From DASUBN01 sp035465695 (GTDB lineage: Bacteria; Pseudomonadota; Gammaproteobacteria; Natronospirales; REEB76), in the NCBI GenBank assembly GCA_035465695.1, contig DATIVR010000099.1, forward strand, positions 1 through 18,104: a DNA stretch of 18,104 bases. The letters are read 5' to 3'. Below, piece after piece: positions 17,603 to 18,104 of this stretch; within the stretch, counting starts at the first letter, position 1; each line of letters starts with the position of its first letter. A program made the position numbers and the translations under genes. The notes beneath the pieces were generated by a model. The model saw nothing but the letters and a program-made list of their open reading frames with translations, was not told the DNA's origin and did not search any database.

Positions 17603-18104
17603 ATGCAGACGAAGCGCCCGGACATGCCGACGGACCGTGCCATCAGCAAGGCTCACCGTGTCCTGGGGCACGTCGTGGGCTTCATCCGCCTGCAAGTGGA
17701 CATGATGGCCGGCCCCCGGGACCTGGTCGGGCTTTCCCGGCTACTCAACGGCGTCAACTACATGCGCTGGTATGGCGGCGTCGCCCACCATGCGGCTGAG
17801 CATGTGCTCTTCGAACGTCTGCTGGAGAAAGAGCCTTCCGCCCGTGACCTCTGCCAAGCCCTCGCCGACCAGCACGGCTCCTTCGAGGCGCGCGAGCGCG
17901 AGATCATGAACGACATCTGCTACGCCTGCGACGGCGATAGCGACGCCTTCGCCAGGCTGCGCGATGAGATAGTCGAATACTGCTACATCCACATCGCTCA
18001 CATCGAGATGGAAGAGGCCGAGTTGCTGCCGCTCGCCCGCAAGTCCCTCTCATCCCACGACTGGCAGGCGGTACAGGCCAGTTTCGAGGCCGCCGCGGCC
18101 AGGG
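17603..18104 (+). CDS. Hemerythrin-domain protein (cut by window end)
   Basis: About 167 residues are visible of a four-helix hemerythrin domain. Diiron-ligand motifs are AHHAAEHVLFERL (His62/His63 and Glu66), ADQHGSF (His91) and YCYIHIAHIEMEEAELLPLA (His130/His133 and Glu137). The pattern HHxxxE ... H ... HxxxE with LLPLA is that of bacterial hemerythrins that bind oxygen or react with NO. ATG 17603 was taken as the start; in-frame ATGs at 17594 and 17624 are alternatives and none has a strong Shine-Dalgarno sequence. The chain is still open at the window edge. The upstream FNR-like palindrome suggests expression under low oxygen or nitrosative stress. Confidence 0.88.
   Translation, partial: MQTKRPDMPTDRAISKAHRVLGHVVGFIRLQVDMMAGPRDLVGLSRLLNGVNYMRWYGGVAHHAAEHVLFERLLEKEPSARDLCQALADQHGSFEAREREIMNDICYACDGDSDAFARLRDEIVEYCYIHIAHIEMEEAELLPLARKSLSSHDWQAVQASFEAAAAR

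Noticed and set aside
1..18104. CRISPR arrays, tRNA, rRNA and insertion sequences
   Set aside because: No regular direct repeat with spacers, no cloverleaf or rRNA-like stretch and no transposase motif was seen by reading. A dedicated search could still find short RNAs.

Overview
The window is GC-rich (third codon positions mostly G or C) and carries a bacterial, probably proteobacterial, gene set: cytochrome bd-type oxidase, Ohr peroxidase, AsmA-like protein, SlyB-like glycine-zipper lipoprotein, and ECF sigma, TetR, ArsR and MarR regulators. A gammaproteobacterium is likely, but the genus cannot be read from the sequence. I see no tRNA, rRNA, CRISPR array or intact insertion sequence.

Layout. 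Positions 1-151 hold the tail of an unknown gene. Positions 213-890 (-) hold a TetR-type regulator. Positions 1166-2395 (-) form an ArsR-SRPBCC-SRPBCC operon whose promoter is overlaid by an 11-bp-armed operator. At 2467-2556 (-) lies a short remnant of a short-chain dehydrogenase, followed by a nitroreductase-family gene at 2586-3239 (-). Divergent from it is a + strand operon (3364-4938) of ECF sigma factor, small two-helix membrane protein and SAM methyltransferase. The shared intergenic region holds an FNR/Dnr-like box TTGAT-N4-GTCAA. An Ohr peroxidase (4951-5388, -) and a glycine-zipper lipoprotein (5605-6027, +) follow. Positions 6052-10003 (-) run asmA-like, cydA, cydB and a tiny DUF2474/CydX-like subunit with a TTG start, which looks like one respiratory-oxidase operon. 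A hypothetical gene lies upstream (10119-10604, -), separated by a 16-bp perfect hairpin.

Positions 11228-12240 (+) carry three tandem small exported Pro/Thr/Ala-rich proteins. They share a signal peptide, one THCPP motif and a C-terminal Pro-Cys-basic end. I do not recognise the family, and this is the strongest candidate for something undescribed. They converge on an Nramp-fold transporter with non-canonical metal-site motifs (12297-13580, -). A second TetR regulator (13769-14407, -) is divergent from a 64-residue helical protein and a five-helix membrane protein, with two identical TGGTAC-N6-GTACCA palindromes between them. Next come a ribbon-helix-helix protein (15376-15600, -) with a promoter that puts the transcript start at its ATG, a SpoIIAA/STAS-like protein, a degenerate hemerythrin/Rsd-like helical protein, a MarR regulator, and a hemerythrin cut by the window end. 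The last gene is preceded by a second FNR/Dnr-like palindrome (TTGAC-N4-GTCAA).

Working picture (inference): much of the window serves stress and respiration. The two CRP/FNR-type boxes, the high-affinity oxidase, the nitroreductase, the peroxidase and the hemerythrin-like proteins fit a response to low oxygen, nitric oxide or oxidants. Several one-component regulators have their own operator, and two of them (ArsR and RHH) appear to be transcribed with almost no leader.
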